Of a stretch of DNA of 64,000 bases, positions 41,863-51,551 are shown in pieces. Where the stretch lies: the NCBI GenBank assembly GCA_027854065.1, contig JAQGEF010000005.1:62001-126000 (forward strand), read 5' to 3'. How positions within the stretch are numbered: the stretch's first letter is position 1; every line of letters begins with the position of its first letter. The notes under the pieces are model-generated. The model did not search any database. It had not been told where the DNA came from and saw nothing but the letters and a program-made list of their open reading frames with translations. Source of the DNA: Polluticaenibacter yanchengensis. GTDB lineage: Bacteria > Bacteroidota > Bacteroidia > Chitinophagales > Chitinophagaceae. Made by a program: the position numbers and the translations under genes.

Positions 41863-42007
41863 GGGGCTGTCTATATTGGTAATACTATAGCAACATTTGT
41901 CCGGCGTACTGCAGGGTAACGTACTCGCCAAAGTATTCATCCGGTTCACTTACTTTTAAGGGCTCGTACCAGGCGCAAGGCGCGCCTGCCTGCTGTCCGC
42001 CGCAGCC
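41863..42007 (+). repeat. GGGGCTG...GCAGCC intergenic element, copy E (divergent)
   Basis: It begins GGGGCTGTCTATATTGG right after the PNP terminator T tract and continues TTGTCCGGCGTACTGCAGGG, then GGGCTCGTACCAGGCGC, a GC-rich hairpin region GGCGCGCC and CTGTCCGCCGCAGCC. The order of blocks matches the other copies, but it is longer and more degraded. It explains most of the 315-nt gap 41762-42076. Confidence 0.65.
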
Positions 42008-42076
42008 ATTCAGCATTTTATCATTGATCAGCCAAATCTTTACAACAGGAAACTAGTCAATTTTATATTCATTTTA

Positions 42077-42640
42077 TCAGACTCTCAGTAAGCCCCGAAA
42101 CCCTCTTACCCCATAATAAGACTCTGCACCGTTATGATAAATAAAAACCCTGCCAAAACGCTTATCCCCAAATATGGCACCGCCCTGCTTTCTCACAGAT
42201 TCAGGCGTTTTTAGCCAACTGGATGTTTTATTATCAAAGCTCCCCAGTTGTTGCAACTGAAAATATTCATCTTCCGTAAGCAGGTTGATCCCGATTTCTT
42301 TCGCCAGATTGATGGCGCTGTTTTTAGGTTTATGTTCTTTCCTGGACGCCAAAGCTTCATCATCATAACACAAGCTCCTTCTCCCTTTTGGTGTTTCAGC
42401 AGAACAGTCACAAAAAATATATTCATTAGTTTTAGTATCATAACCAATAACGTCCGGTTCTCCCCCCGTTTCCTCCATTTCATTAATAGAGTATAGCTTA
42501 GACACAGCTTTTTCCAGTTTAGCCTGAACATCCACCCATGAAATCCCTTCATGGCGGTTCATATTCTTTTCAAATCGTTTCCTCAATATCTCCAACAATT
42601 CTTCAGATCTTTCTGCAGGTAACTTATTCGGTTTACTCAT
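42077..42640 (-). CDS. DUF4256 domain-containing protein
   Basis: A 187-residue soluble protein of the DUF4256 family. The recognised sequence patterns are the N-terminal LRKRFEKNMNRHEGISW, GGEPDVIGYDTKTNEYIFCDCSAETPKGRRSLCYDDEAL in the middle (about 59-97), and the C-terminal FGRVFIYHNGAESYYGVRGFRGLLRV. Length matches the family. It is common in Bacteroidota and Bacillota, where it is annotated as unknown; the two CxC residues in FCDC are conserved, but a metal site is not proven. It stands 54 nt upstream of the secreted protease gene on the same strand. Confidence 0.87.
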   Translation of the reverse strand: MSKPNKLPAERSEELLEILRKRFEKNMNRHEGISWVDVQAKLEKAVSKLYSINEMEETGGEPDVIGYDTKTNEYIFCDCSAETPKGRRSLCYDDEALASRKEHKPKNSAINLAKEIGINLLTEDEYFQLQQLGSFDNKTSSWLKTPESVRKQGGAIFGDKRFGRVFIYHNGAESYYGVRGFRGLLRV

Positions 42641-42694
42641 ACCAATAAAAATAATTTATGTTTCAGATTAAATAAGCATTCAACCTCATGGACA

Positions 42695-45226
42695 TTATTG
42701 AGTCACTACCATCTTTTGTGTATGAGATTTTCCATCTATCATCACACTCAGGATATATGTACCAAAAGATAAGCCCAATGTACTCAAAGGCATAAAAAGC
42801 TGGCCGGCTTGTGAACTACCGGTTGTTTTAACTACTTTAAGCAATCTCCCCTTCATATCGTACAAACTAATCCCTATCTGTGCGCTTGTACCCGTTATCA
42901 CTTCCAGGTGAGTACTCGCATTTACCGGTGCCGGATTAGGGAACAATCTTATATATAGATCACCTTGCAGTACATCTGTGGCAAATGTCTGGATAGCCGA
43001 AGAAATATATGAGGTAGTAGTATTGCATAACGGTACAATTCTATATTCATAATCAGCACCCGGTTGTAAACCCAGTAATTCATAAAATAAGGCGCCGTTC
43101 ACAAATCCTGCAGTCCATTGTCCGTTACCCGATTTTCTGTAGTAAATACTATCTGCCGCTGCACCCATAGGATTTGTCCAGCTAAGACGTACTCTTGAAG
43201 GGCTGAATTTTTGAACAGCAAAGTTGGTCACTTCACCACAACCGATTACTGTAACATTTACAGTAGCTGTCGCTTGGCAACCCTGTGCCGTCGTACCGGT
43301 AATTCTGTATTCAGTATTCGTAAGAGGATTAAATGTAGCCGAATTTCCCTCTTGTGAAACATAATTCGGCAATTGAGCCCAGTTATAAGTTAAGCCACTT
43401 GCAGAAACCGTTAATGTAACAGTCTTAAACTTTTCTATTATAGGGTTCGCCGGTGTCACAGAAAATACCGGTTGAGTATATTCCACAATATTCAATACAT
43501 TCGATTCATATTTACAGGCACCAATGGTAGCAGCAACTTTGTAATTGCCGGCTTCTTTCGCATTCAGCGAAAATGAACTGTTACCAGGTACCTGTATATT
43601 GTTTCTGTACCACGTATAATTAACTCCTTCAAAGTTTGATGCATTCAGCAAGACTGACTGACCGGGACAAAAACCTGTTGTCACTGCTTTTAATTCAATA
43701 GCGATACCTCCGGATTCACTGCTTGTAATATCAAAATCTTTTATTACTTCACATCCGGCAGCATCCCTAACAGATACATAATACTTGCCGACATTCAGGT
43801 TAAAAACAGAAGACGAGGTTTCCCCATTGCTCCAGTTATAAGTTAAATTACCGGTAGCATTCGCTACGTTCAATCTTGCAGCGCCCTTTACCTGTGAACA
43901 ATCCAGGCTGAATTTTTCCACCTCAACAGTCATTGAACATTCACCAAAGCACGAAGCACTTCCCATCAGGCCCCTGATCCGCTCGCCCGGGTACTGCCCG
44001 AAACCATTGGCGAAATTAATACCGCTTGCAGTAAGATGACAATAACTCATAATCGTCCCACCGTTCACCGGAGCAGGCCCCCTGTTACAGCTGTTACCAT
44101 TATTATCCACTTCCGTAGGATAGCAATTATCAATGGGACCACCCGGCCAACCACACCATTGCGTATGGTTTGAGCCGAAATTATGGCCAATTTCATGCGT
44201 TACAACCTGTACCGTCCAGGAATAGTTAGTAGTAGGGTAATCAGTATAAGTAAGACCGATCATACTTACAGCAGAACGGTTCGCTTTGGCAGTGCCACAA
44301 GGGCTCGTTAGCCTGTAAGCAATACCACCACCATTAAATTTATTGGAAATCAGGTGTGCGTAATCCCCTTTAAAATTACCAACCCGGTTTCTGAAAGAAG
44401 TAAGGTAAGTGGACAGTGAGCCGGAAGCCGGTAAAGTTGTTTCCGGATCTGCTGTAGTCCATATTTTAATCTGGGATACTTGTACATAAAGATCCTCGTT
44501 TTTATATAAACGGGCAACACTATTAAAAAATCCCAGGACATATTTTATCACTTCATCCGAATTGCGCCCCTTGCTCGTATATAAATCATAAGCCGCTTCA
44601 AAATAAATTTCAATAGGCGGTCCGACACGTTCCATAGGTTCATCACTATTGACATTTGGGATAGCGATTGGATCGGCTATATCCAGTGTCTGGCAGGCAA
44701 AAGGATTACTTTCCATCATATCAGATTCACGGTATATCAGGTGGTTGCCATTTGGCAACGATGTTTTATCAATAATTGGCTCCAAAACAATATTGCCGTA
44801 TTTATCAGCAATAATACCAATGACCCTGTCATTAAAAACACTGATTGTAGCAAAAGTACCCGGTTCATTTTTAATGCTTCCCTGGTAAAAAACAGCGGTA
44901 TTATAAGAAATAACCTTTTCTTTTCCACCTTCATGAATTTCCACAATATCAAAATTGTCAGTAGTAATTTTAGATTGCTCCAGGCTCAAAACGATTGTTG
45001 AACCATTATAAGGAATGGCCAGTTCCATTACATTCGCTTTGGTATTGATAATAGATTGTATTGCTGCAGCATTCAAAACCAGTGTTTCTGCTTTTTTAAA
45101 GAACTTTTTTATTCCGCGCGCTTCCACATTATTCAATGAAGTCGATGTAAACAAATTATCGACCTTTTGCGCATGAATACCAGGCATCTCAAAAAGCAAA
45201 AAAACGATGAGGAAAATATATCTCAT
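42695..45226 (-). CDS. Secreted reprolysin-like (M12B) zinc metalloprotease with T9SS type A tail
   Basis: An 843-residue exported protein from ATG 45226 (MRYIFLIVFLLFEMPGIHAQ, signal peptide about 1-20); the TTG-side extension to 45244 is unlikely. After a propeptide-like region, the catalytic domain has HEIGHNFGSNH (HExxHxxGxxH) and the Met-turn IMSYC. Then come two Ig/PKD-like modules, a fibronectin type III-like domain (VRLSWTNPMG) and a C-terminal T9SS type A sorting domain (LFPNPAPVN...GTYILSVMIDG). It likely degrades host or environmental proteins at the surface. It runs on the strand opposite the PNP gene and shares that strand with DUF4256. Confidence 0.91.
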   Translation of the reverse strand: MRYIFLIVFLLFEMPGIHAQKVDNLFTSTSLNNVEARGIKKFFKKAETLVLNAAAIQSIINTKANVMELAIPYNGSTIVLSLEQSKITTDNFDIVEIHEGGKEKVISYNTAVFYQGSIKNEPGTFATISVFNDRVIGIIADKYGNIVLEPIIDKTSLPNGNHLIYRESDMMESNPFACQTLDIADPIAIPNVNSDEPMERVGPPIEIYFEAAYDLYTSKGRNSDEVIKYVLGFFNSVARLYKNEDLYVQVSQIKIWTTADPETTLPASGSLSTYLTSFRNRVGNFKGDYAHLISNKFNGGGIAYRLTSPCGTAKANRSAVSMIGLTYTDYPTTNYSWTVQVVTHEIGHNFGSNHTQWCGWPGGPIDNCYPTEVDNNGNSCNRGPAPVNGGTIMSYCHLTASGINFANGFGQYPGERIRGLMGSASCFGECSMTVEVEKFSLDCSQVKGAARLNVANATGNLTYNWSNGETSSSVFNLNVGKYYVSVRDAAGCEVIKDFDITSSESGGIAIELKAVTTGFCPGQSVLLNASNFEGVNYTWYRNNIQVPGNSSFSLNAKEAGNYKVAATIGACKYESNVLNIVEYTQPVFSVTPANPIIEKFKTVTLTVSASGLTYNWAQLPNYVSQEGNSATFNPLTNTEYRITGTTAQGCQATATVNVTVIGCGEVTNFAVQKFSPSRVRLSWTNPMGAAADSIYYRKSGNGQWTAGFVNGALFYELLGLQPGADYEYRIVPLCNTTTSYISSAIQTFATDVLQGDLYIRLFPNPAPVNASTHLEVITGTSAQIGISLYDMKGRLLKVVKTTGSSQAGQLFMPLSTLGLSFGTYILSVMIDGKSHTQKMVVTQ

Positions 45227-45328
45227 AAAGTTGGTTTGCAGCAAATATAAACAATGAGCGGGCTAACTATATAACCCAAATTGTCTTTATTACAATTTTT
45301 CCTCTAAAATAAAAGCCTGAATAGGAAA

Positions 45329-45874
45329 TTACTGTAAAATCCGGTGTAAAATCTTAGCAATGTTTTTGGCATCATCTACACCCCGGTGATGTGTGCCCTC
45401 CAATGGAATATTAAGCATTTCCAGGGCACCGGCCATGCCCGTCTCATGACCCAACTGGTACTTTAAGGCAAATAAAGTCTTTACATTAATATGAGACGGG
45501 CCAAGCGGGTAAGCAATTTTTAGTTCAGTACATTGCCTTTGGAACTGCCTTAAATCGTAGGCGCCAAAACTAGCCCATGGCCTGGCATGAGCATCATATT
45601 CATTTTTCAGGATCCTGCAAGCCTCAGTAAACGCAATGCCCTCCATATCTACCAAATTTTGAGTGATAGTAGTTAATTCAGTACAAAAATCACTAACAAT
45701 AGAACGTTCCGGCTTTACAATAATACCTCTGTTATCAGATATCTCCCCACTCTTCACATCAAGTAAACAAATACCGATCTCAATAATATCGTTGTGCATC
45801 CCTTCAGGCGTCTTATCCTTCCAACAGGTTGCTTCCAGGTCTATCACCAGTATTTTATCAAGTTTCCGTGCCAT
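45329..45874 (-). CDS. DEDDh 3'-5' exonuclease (ERI1/KapD-like)
   Basis: A 181-residue single-domain exonuclease. ILVIDLEATCW (8-18) carries the first acidic pair Asp12/Glu14; Asp107 lies in GAYDLRQF; the last motif is H163-xxxx-D168 in HHRGVDDAKNIA, the DEDDh pattern. It resembles ERI1-type ribonucleases more than DnaQ polymerase proofreading subunits because of the HNDIIEIG and late-placed MAGALEMLNIPLEGTHHRG context. The substrate is probably short structured RNA or DNA ends. Its ATG is the base after the patatin stop codon, so the two genes are translationally coupled. Confidence 0.85.
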   Translation of the reverse strand: MARKLDKILVIDLEATCWKDKTPEGMHNDIIEIGICLLDVKSGEISDNRGIIVKPERSIVSDFCTELTTITQNLVDMEGIAFTEACRILKNEYDAHARPWASFGAYDLRQFQRQCTELKIAYPLGPSHINVKTLFALKYQLGHETGMAGALEMLNIPLEGTHHRGVDDAKNIAKILHRILQ

Positions 45875-46657
45875 TTATAGTAATGAGTTTCTTAATGTTT
45901 CCAATTCTTCTTTAAAATTTTGGGCATAGTTGTAACCAAAGTTAAATATTGCATCAATTCTTTTTGTATCAAAAGTAGTAAACTGGTTGATCTCCAAAGG
46001 TTCCATATAAATATCACAACTACTTTTAGAAGACTCTTTATAACTTGAAGTCACAATACGGATAATCCTGTTGATAATACCTGTAAAGTTTAAATCACCC
46101 TCCATCCTGTTCATTGGGTTCACGTTAATGCCAATTGTTTTATTGCAGATAGCCCGAACCTGTTCAACCGGGAAATTGTTCATTAAACCCCCATCGCATA
46201 AATAAATGTCCTCTTTATAATGTACCGGTTGAAATACCAAAGGAAAGCAACACGAAGCCTTTAAAGCAAATGATAAACTCCCGTGATTAAAGATCAGGGA
46301 CTGGGCGTTTGTCAAGTCCGTTACAGAAGCAAATAGCTGCATTTTCAGCCCTTCAAAACTGTCATGTGGAATATACTTTTGAATGATCCTCTCAAAAACA
46401 GATGAATTGAAGAAGCCACCTCTTTTTATAGATAGCATAGAGTAACCCATTATTTTTTCATCTCTCGCAATTTGCAATACTTCAGTTGGAGAGAATCCTT
46501 CAGCTATAAAAGCGCCCAGTAATGCACCTGCGCTGGCACCGGAAATAACTTCATATCTGATTCCGAGCTCCCTGATATACTCCAATATGCCCAAATGGGC
46601 AATACCTCTGAAACCTCCACCTGACAATACAATACCCACTTTATTATTTACAATCAT
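45875..46657 (-). CDS. Patatin-like phospholipase family protein
   Basis: A 260-residue soluble hydrolase. The start has the oxyanion-hole GGGFRG (13-18), the nucleophile elbow GASAG with Ser42 (40-44), and the catalytic Asp155 in CDGGLMNNFP. This Ser-Asp dyad is the patatin/cPLA2 mechanism, cleaving acyl esters of lipids. Length is typical of small bacterial patatins. No signal peptide or membrane helix. It is followed immediately by the DEDDh exonuclease on the same strand and is divergent from xerD. The lipid substrate is unknown. Confidence 0.9.
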   Translation of the reverse strand: MIVNNKVGIVLSGGGFRGIAHLGILEYIRELGIRYEVISGASAGALLGAFIAEGFSPTEVLQIARDEKIMGYSMLSIKRGGFFNSSVFERIIQKYIPHDSFEGLKMQLFASVTDLTNAQSLIFNHGSLSFALKASCCFPLVFQPVHYKEDIYLCDGGLMNNFPVEQVRAICNKTIGINVNPMNRMEGDLNFTGIINRIIRIVTSSYKESSKSSCDIYMEPLEINQFTTFDTKRIDAIFNFGYNYAQNFKEELETLRNSLL

Positions 46658-46792
46658 TCCATAAATATTTCAGTTAAAAGCTAATGTAGAATAAATATTC
46701 AAAATTTAGATGTTAATGTAAAGGTTTTAATCAAACACCCGTTTTGTTCATAATAAAATATTGAAATTGGTTTTAAAACTCTATTTTTAATT

Positions 46793-47698
46793 ATGATTTG
46801 GGAGGCAGATAGAAAAGGGTTTAGAAACTATTTGTTTGCAGAAAAAGGCTTAAGCCTTAATTCTATCAATGCATATTTACATGATATTGATTTGCTAACA
46901 AATTATTTACAGGCAACAGGACAATTACTACAAATAAGCGATGTCAAATTAAAAACCTTGCAGGATTTCTTAAAGTGGCTGGCAGAATTCGGTATCAGTG
47001 AAAATAGCCAGGCAAGAATAATCAGCGGGCTAAGAGCATTTTTTAATTACACCGTACAGGAAACGCTTTGTGTAGAAAATCCCACAGATTTATTGGAAGC
47101 ACCAAAACTAAAACGCAAACTGCCGGAAGTATTAGCTTTCCAGGAAATAGAAGCCATGCTGGCAGAAATTGATTTAAGTAAAAGTGATGGAACAAGAAAT
47201 AAAGCAATACTTGAAACATTGTATAGTTGTGGTTTAAGAGTCAGTGAGTTAGTAGGATTACAAATAAGTAATCTTTACCTCGGCCTGGGATTTATTAGAA
47301 TCATTGGAAAAGGCAACAAGGAAAGATTGGTACCAATAGGAAGCCATGCTGTAAAGCATATACAAATTTACATGGACCACGTAAGATGCTTTTTAGATAT
47401 TAAAAAAGGCAATGAGGATATCTTATTTCTCAACAAGTTCGGAGCTAAACTAAGCCGGATCATGATATTCTATATTATAAAAGACCTTGCAGAAAAAGCA
47501 AAAATCAATAAAACCATCTCACCACATACATTCAGGCATTCATTTGCCACACATTTAATAGAAGGTGGCGCAGACCTGAGGGCTGTTCAGGAAATGCTGG
47601 GACATGAAAGTATCACTACTACTGAAATTTATACACATATGGACCAGAGTTACTTACGGGAAACTTTAATCCAGTTTCATCCGGCATTCAAAAGTTAA
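46793..47698 (+). CDS. xerD: Tyrosine recombinase XerD
   Basis: A 301-residue tyrosine recombinase. The SAM-like N-terminal domain (about 1-95) is followed by the catalytic domain with Arg149 (SCGLRVSEL), Lys173 (GKGNKE), His245-xx-Arg248 (HTFRH), His271 (LGHESI) and nucleophile Tyr280 (IYTH). Length and the C-terminal helix are those of XerC/D, not of a phage integrase. It works at the dif site to resolve chromosome dimers. An NlpC/P60 lipoprotein and ftsK follow on the same strand; FtsK is the known activator of Xer recombination, so the closeness is fitting. Confidence 0.9.
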   Translation: MIWEADRKGFRNYLFAEKGLSLNSINAYLHDIDLLTNYLQATGQLLQISDVKLKTLQDFLKWLAEFGISENSQARIISGLRAFFNYTVQETLCVENPTDLLEAPKLKRKLPEVLAFQEIEAMLAEIDLSKSDGTRNKAILETLYSCGLRVSELVGLQISNLYLGLGFIRIIGKGNKERLVPIGSHAVKHIQIYMDHVRCFLDIKKGNEDILFLNKFGAKLSRIMIFYIIKDLAEKAKINKTISPHTFRHSFATHLIEGGADLRAVQEMLGHESITTTEIYTHMDQSYLRETLIQFHPAFKS

Positions 47699-47786
47699 AG
47701 AGAATAAAATTAATAGTAAAATATAGTAACAGAGTTGGTCGTTAATAGAGATGTTTTTATCTTAAACCGCCACCAAAAAGAAAATA

Positions 47787-48362
47787 ATGAATTTGAATTT
47801 TACCAGAGTTATTTACAACACATTCTTAGTAGGATTTATAGCAGTTTTGTTAGCATCATGTGGTGGAAGCAGGAAATCTTCAACAACTAAACCAGCATCC
47901 GGCAACACAAAATCAAAAGGGTATTTAACAGATATTGAGTTACAAAAAAAATACGCCCAATTGGTAGATGTAAGCATCACCCAGATATCCAATCTGAAAC
48001 TATACAGGTTCATTGAAGAATGGATGGGTGCCCCTTACAAAATAGGCGGAATGAGTAAATCAGGCGTCGATTGTTCAGCCTTCGCATTTAATTTGTACAA
48101 AGCCATATATGATTACAGTTTGCCAAGGACTTCAATGGACCAATACAAAGCAATAAAGCAGTTCAGGCGGCGAAAGCATTTAAAGGAGGGCGACCTGCTT
48201 TTCTTTGCCACTTCCGGTGGCAGGAGAATCTCACATGTCGGAATATATCTGGATAATGACAGGTTTATAAATGCAACCACCAGCAGGGGAGTAATGGTCT
48301 GTAACCTGAATGATACCTATTGGGACAATGCATATATTGATGGTGGAGGTATATGGAAATAA
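47787..48362 (+). CDS. NlpC/P60 family (C40) peptidase lipoprotein
   Basis: A 191-residue envelope hydrolase. The N-terminus is a lipoprotein signal (hydrophobic 8-22, LLASC with lipid Cys25), so it is anchored in the outer or inner membrane. The catalytic domain starts around residue 70; Cys96 in VDCSAFAFNLYK is the nucleophile, His150 in SHVGIYLD the general base, and Asn162 (FINATTSRGV) takes the third polar place. The family cleaves D-gamma-Glu-mDAP bonds of peptidoglycan. It lies between xerD and ftsK, in line with a cell-division role (inference). Confidence 0.92.
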   Translation: MNLNFTRVIYNTFLVGFIAVLLASCGGSRKSSTTKPASGNTKSKGYLTDIELQKKYAQLVDVSITQISNLKLYRFIEEWMGAPYKIGGMSKSGVDCSAFAFNLYKAIYDYSLPRTSMDQYKAIKQFRRRKHLKEGDLLFFATSGGRRISHVGIYLDNDRFINATTSRGVMVCNLNDTYWDNAYIDGGGIWK

Positions 48363-48441
48363 ACTATTGAACGATAGGTTGTTGTAATAAATGTTAGAAT
48401 GTGGAATAAAAATAGAATGATTTTTGTGTAAGGGTAACTAT

Positions 48442-48471
48442 TTTGCAATGCACTATTATTATTTATCTTTG
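48442..48471 (+). promoter_or_regulatory. Near-consensus promoter of ftsK
   Basis: TTTG (48442-48445), 18 nt, then TATCTTTG (48464-48471), an exact TAnnTTTG. The ftsK ATG at 48479 follows only 7 nt after the -7 box, so the mRNA may start at or next to the start codon. Confidence 0.65.
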
Positions 48472-48478
48472 AATTTGG

Positions 48479-51400
48479 ATGGCAAATACTTCAAAAAAAA
48501 ACACGCCTAAACCTAAGGCTAAAAGTAAAAACGACTTACCGGTAGAAACTGAAAACGAAATTTCAGTAAAAGAAGTGGTAAAAGACGAACGCACACATAA
48601 AATATTTGGTTTTTTTATAATATTATTATCTGTACTGTTATTTGTAGCACTATTATCCTATTGTTCAACCTGGAAACATGACCAGGACAAAGTATTCAAC
48701 GCAGGTGGCGATTTCCTGTTTGTAGAGAAATTACAGGTCGATAACCTGCTGGGAAGAATAGGGGCCTGGATCAGCTTTAAATTAATGAACGGAGGCTTTG
48801 GCTTAGCAGCACTGTTATTACCGGTCATACCCTTTGCATTAGGCGCCAATAATGTTTTTAAGAAAAAAATATTTTCGATCAGCAAAACCATATTTTATAT
48901 AGTTACCGGTACTATTTACATCAGCATGTGCCTGGCTATGGCATTCGGAGGTTCAGAGTTCAGCTACGGTGGTGGCGTAGGTGAGATGCTATCCGGTTAC
49001 CTGACCAATTTAATAGGAGCAGTCGGTACATGGTTATTCCTGGCAGTAGCAGGATTATCATTCTTTATATGGCGGTATAACCTGAAATTTAAACTACCGG
49101 AAAATAAGCCCGCTTTTATCAGTAAAGCAGAAGAAGCCTTTAAGAAATCACTCGAAGGCAGATCAAAACAGGAATTACAACCAGAAACAGTTCCAGAGCC
49201 GGTAGAACCAACAGTGAAAACAACCTTTCCGGATGCCGCTTTATCAATTAATGATGCTATTGCCAAACAGAAAGAAATAGAAAAAGCCACAAGCACGCCA
49301 TCAGTAATTCCTGCAGATACAGGCAATAGTTTATCAGATCATAATGAATTAACAATCACGGAAACCATTGCAGTAGAAAAACCGGTTAATAAAGGATATG
49401 AATCCGGCAATACATTAGAAGGAGAACCAGCAAATGTAAATGTCGTTTTACCCAAAGCTGCACCAGCAAAAGTAGATCCTATGAATACTTTTGCCCTGAC
49501 GGAAATAGAAGAACCGCAACCACAGGCAGTACCGGATACAGAACCTGAACCGGTAGCGATCCCCGAAGTAAAGCCAATCGAAGACAGTGACAATATCAAC
49601 TTTGAGATCCCGGTAGAAACAGCACCGGTAAAAAAAGGTAAATCCATAGCCTTAGAGCCAATGGAAGTAGAACTCGTTATTAATAATACAGATGAAGATG
49701 AAGAAGAGTTCATACCGGAACCAGCAAATACCCATAATCATTCAGGAATACGCTTAACACCATTAGAAGATAATATTGATGAAATGATAGAAACGCCAAA
49801 ACCGGAACCTGTGAAACAAGCAGCACCGGCAATGGCCACTACCAATAACATCTCAGTCATATTTCCACAACAGGATGAGACAGGCAATGATTACTCTAAA
49901 TTCAAACCATTTGATGAAAGTCGCCCAATGCGCATAGAGTACAATGAAGACACTGATATTGATCTGGAAATAAAAGCAGGGAAACTCGAACTCGAAGCAA
50001 CAGAAGATGAAGATACTTTTGATGCCTCCGAAGAAGAGTTTAAACCTTATGATCCATTACTGGATTTAAGAGATTACAAAATGCCTACCCTGGATCTGTT
50101 AGAATTACACGGCAGTGAAAAAATAATCACCGATCCCCAGGAATTAGAAGATAACAAGAACCAGATCATCAATACCCTGAAAAACTATGATATTACCATT
50201 CAGAGAATATCAGCAACAGTAGGACCAACAGTTACATTATACGAAATTGTACCGGCGCCAGGTGTACGCATCAGCAGGATCAAAAACCTCGAAGACGATA
50301 TCGCCTTAAGTTTAGCAGCATTAGGCATTCGTATCATCGCACCAATTCCCGGTAAAGGAACAATCGGCATAGAAGTTCCAAATGCCCGCAAAAAAATTGT
50401 GAGCATGCGCACGCTTTTAGGAAGCGAGAAATTTCAGAACAGCACTTTCTCATTACCTATAGCCATCGGTAAAAAAATCGACAACGAACTGCTCATTCTG
50501 GATCTGGCTGCAATGCCACACCTACTAATGGCAGGCGCTACCGGCCAGGGTAAATCCGTAGGCCTAAATGCCATCCTTGTTTCATTACTTTATAAAATGC
50601 ACCCATCACAGTTAAAATTCGTGTTGGTTGACCCTAAAAAAGTAGAATTAAGCATTTATCGCCGGATAGAAAAACACTACCTGGCAAAGTTGCCCGATGA
50701 AGACGAAGCAATCATTACCGATACCAAAAAAGTAGTAAATACACTCAATGCGTTGTGTATCGAAATGGATAACCGCTACGATCTCTTAAAAGAAGCAGGT
50801 GTAAGAAACATCAAAGAATACAATGAACGCTTCATAGCCCGTCGGTTAAACCCGTTAAAAGGCCACCAGTATTTACCATTCATCGTATTGGTTGTAGATG
50901 AGTTCGCCGACTTAATTATGACAGCAGGCAAAGAAGTAGAAATGCCAATCGCACGTTTGGCCCAGTTAGCCCGTGCCGTAGGTATTCACCTCATCATAGC
51001 CACACAAAGGCCGTCAGTAAACATTATCACAGGTACCATTAAAGCAAACTTCCCGGGACGTATCGCCTTTAAAGTAAGCAGCAAAATTGATAGCCGTACC
51101 ATTCTCGATGCCGGTGGAGCAGACCAGTTGATCGGGAAAGGTGATATGCTGGTAAACCATAACGGAGACCTCATACGTGTACAGTGCGCCTTTGTAGATA
51201 CACCGGAAGTAGAAAGAATTGTAGACACCATCAGCGACCAACGCGGATACCCCGATGCATTCTTACTACCTGAATACATCGACGAAAATGAAAAAGAGGC
51301 AAAAGATTTTGATCTGTCAACCCGTGATAAATTGTTTGATGAGGCAGCCCGCTTAATCGTACAAAACCAGGTAGGCAGCACCAGCTTAATACAGCGCAGG

Positions 51401-51544
51401 ATGAAATTAGGTTATAACAGGGCAGGCCGCTTAATGGACCAGTTAGAAGCCGCCGGTATCGTAAGTGAAAACCGCGGAAGCAAACCACGCGATGTATTAG
51501 TAAGGACCGAAGAGGAATTAGAAGAAATATTAAATAGTTTGTAG
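48479..51544 (+). CDS. ftsK: DNA translocase FtsK
   Basis: A 1021-residue FtsK/SpoIIIE protein. Residues about 40-220 hold four membrane helices that anchor it at the septum. About 230-560 is a Pro/Glu/Ala-rich, low-complexity linker of unusual length. The motor domain has Walker A GATGQGKS (about 684-691), Walker B LVVDEFADL and the RecA-like beta domain. The C-terminal 65 residues (EAARLIVQNQVGSTSLIQRRMKLGYNRAGRLMD) are the winged-helix gamma domain that reads KOPS and contacts XerD. It pumps DNA at division and activates XerCD/dif. It begins close to its own promoter. Confidence 0.95.
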   Translation: MANTSKKNTPKPKAKSKNDLPVETENEISVKEVVKDERTHKIFGFFIILLSVLLFVALLSYCSTWKHDQDKVFNAGGDFLFVEKLQVDNLLGRIGAWISFKLMNGGFGLAALLLPVIPFALGANNVFKKKIFSISKTIFYIVTGTIYISMCLAMAFGGSEFSYGGGVGEMLSGYLTNLIGAVGTWLFLAVAGLSFFIWRYNLKFKLPENKPAFISKAEEAFKKSLEGRSKQELQPETVPEPVEPTVKTTFPDAALSINDAIAKQKEIEKATSTPSVIPADTGNSLSDHNELTITETIAVEKPVNKGYESGNTLEGEPANVNVVLPKAAPAKVDPMNTFALTEIEEPQPQAVPDTEPEPVAIPEVKPIEDSDNINFEIPVETAPVKKGKSIALEPMEVELVINNTDEDEEEFIPEPANTHNHSGIRLTPLEDNIDEMIETPKPEPVKQAAPAMATTNNISVIFPQQDETGNDYSKFKPFDESRPMRIEYNEDTDIDLEIKAGKLELEATEDEDTFDASEEEFKPYDPLLDLRDYKMPTLDLLELHGSEKIITDPQELEDNKNQIINTLKNYDITIQRISATVGPTVTLYEIVPAPGVRISRIKNLEDDIALSLAALGIRIIAPIPGKGTIGIEVPNARKKIVSMRTLLGSEKFQNSTFSLPIAIGKKIDNELLILDLAAMPHLLMAGATGQGKSVGLNAILVSLLYKMHPSQLKFVLVDPKKVELSIYRRIEKHYLAKLPDEDEAIITDTKKVVNTLNALCIEMDNRYDLLKEAGVRNIKEYNERFIARRLNPLKGHQYLPFIVLVVDEFADLIMTAGKEVEMPIARLAQLARAVGIHLIIATQRPSVNIITGTIKANFPGRIAFKVSSKIDSRTILDAGGADQLIGKGDMLVNHNGDLIRVQCAFVDTPEVERIVDTISDQRGYPDAFLLPEYIDENEKEAKDFDLSTRDKLFDEAARLIVQNQVGSTSLIQRRMKLGYNRAGRLMDQLEAAGIVSENRGSKPRDVLVRTEEELEEILNSL

Positions 51545-51551
51545 TAAGAAT

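Noticed and set aside
46793..47698. Tyrosine recombinase as an integrase of a mobile element
   Set aside because: The length and motifs fit housekeeping XerD, no attachment repeats or phage genes are near, and ftsK lies next to it.
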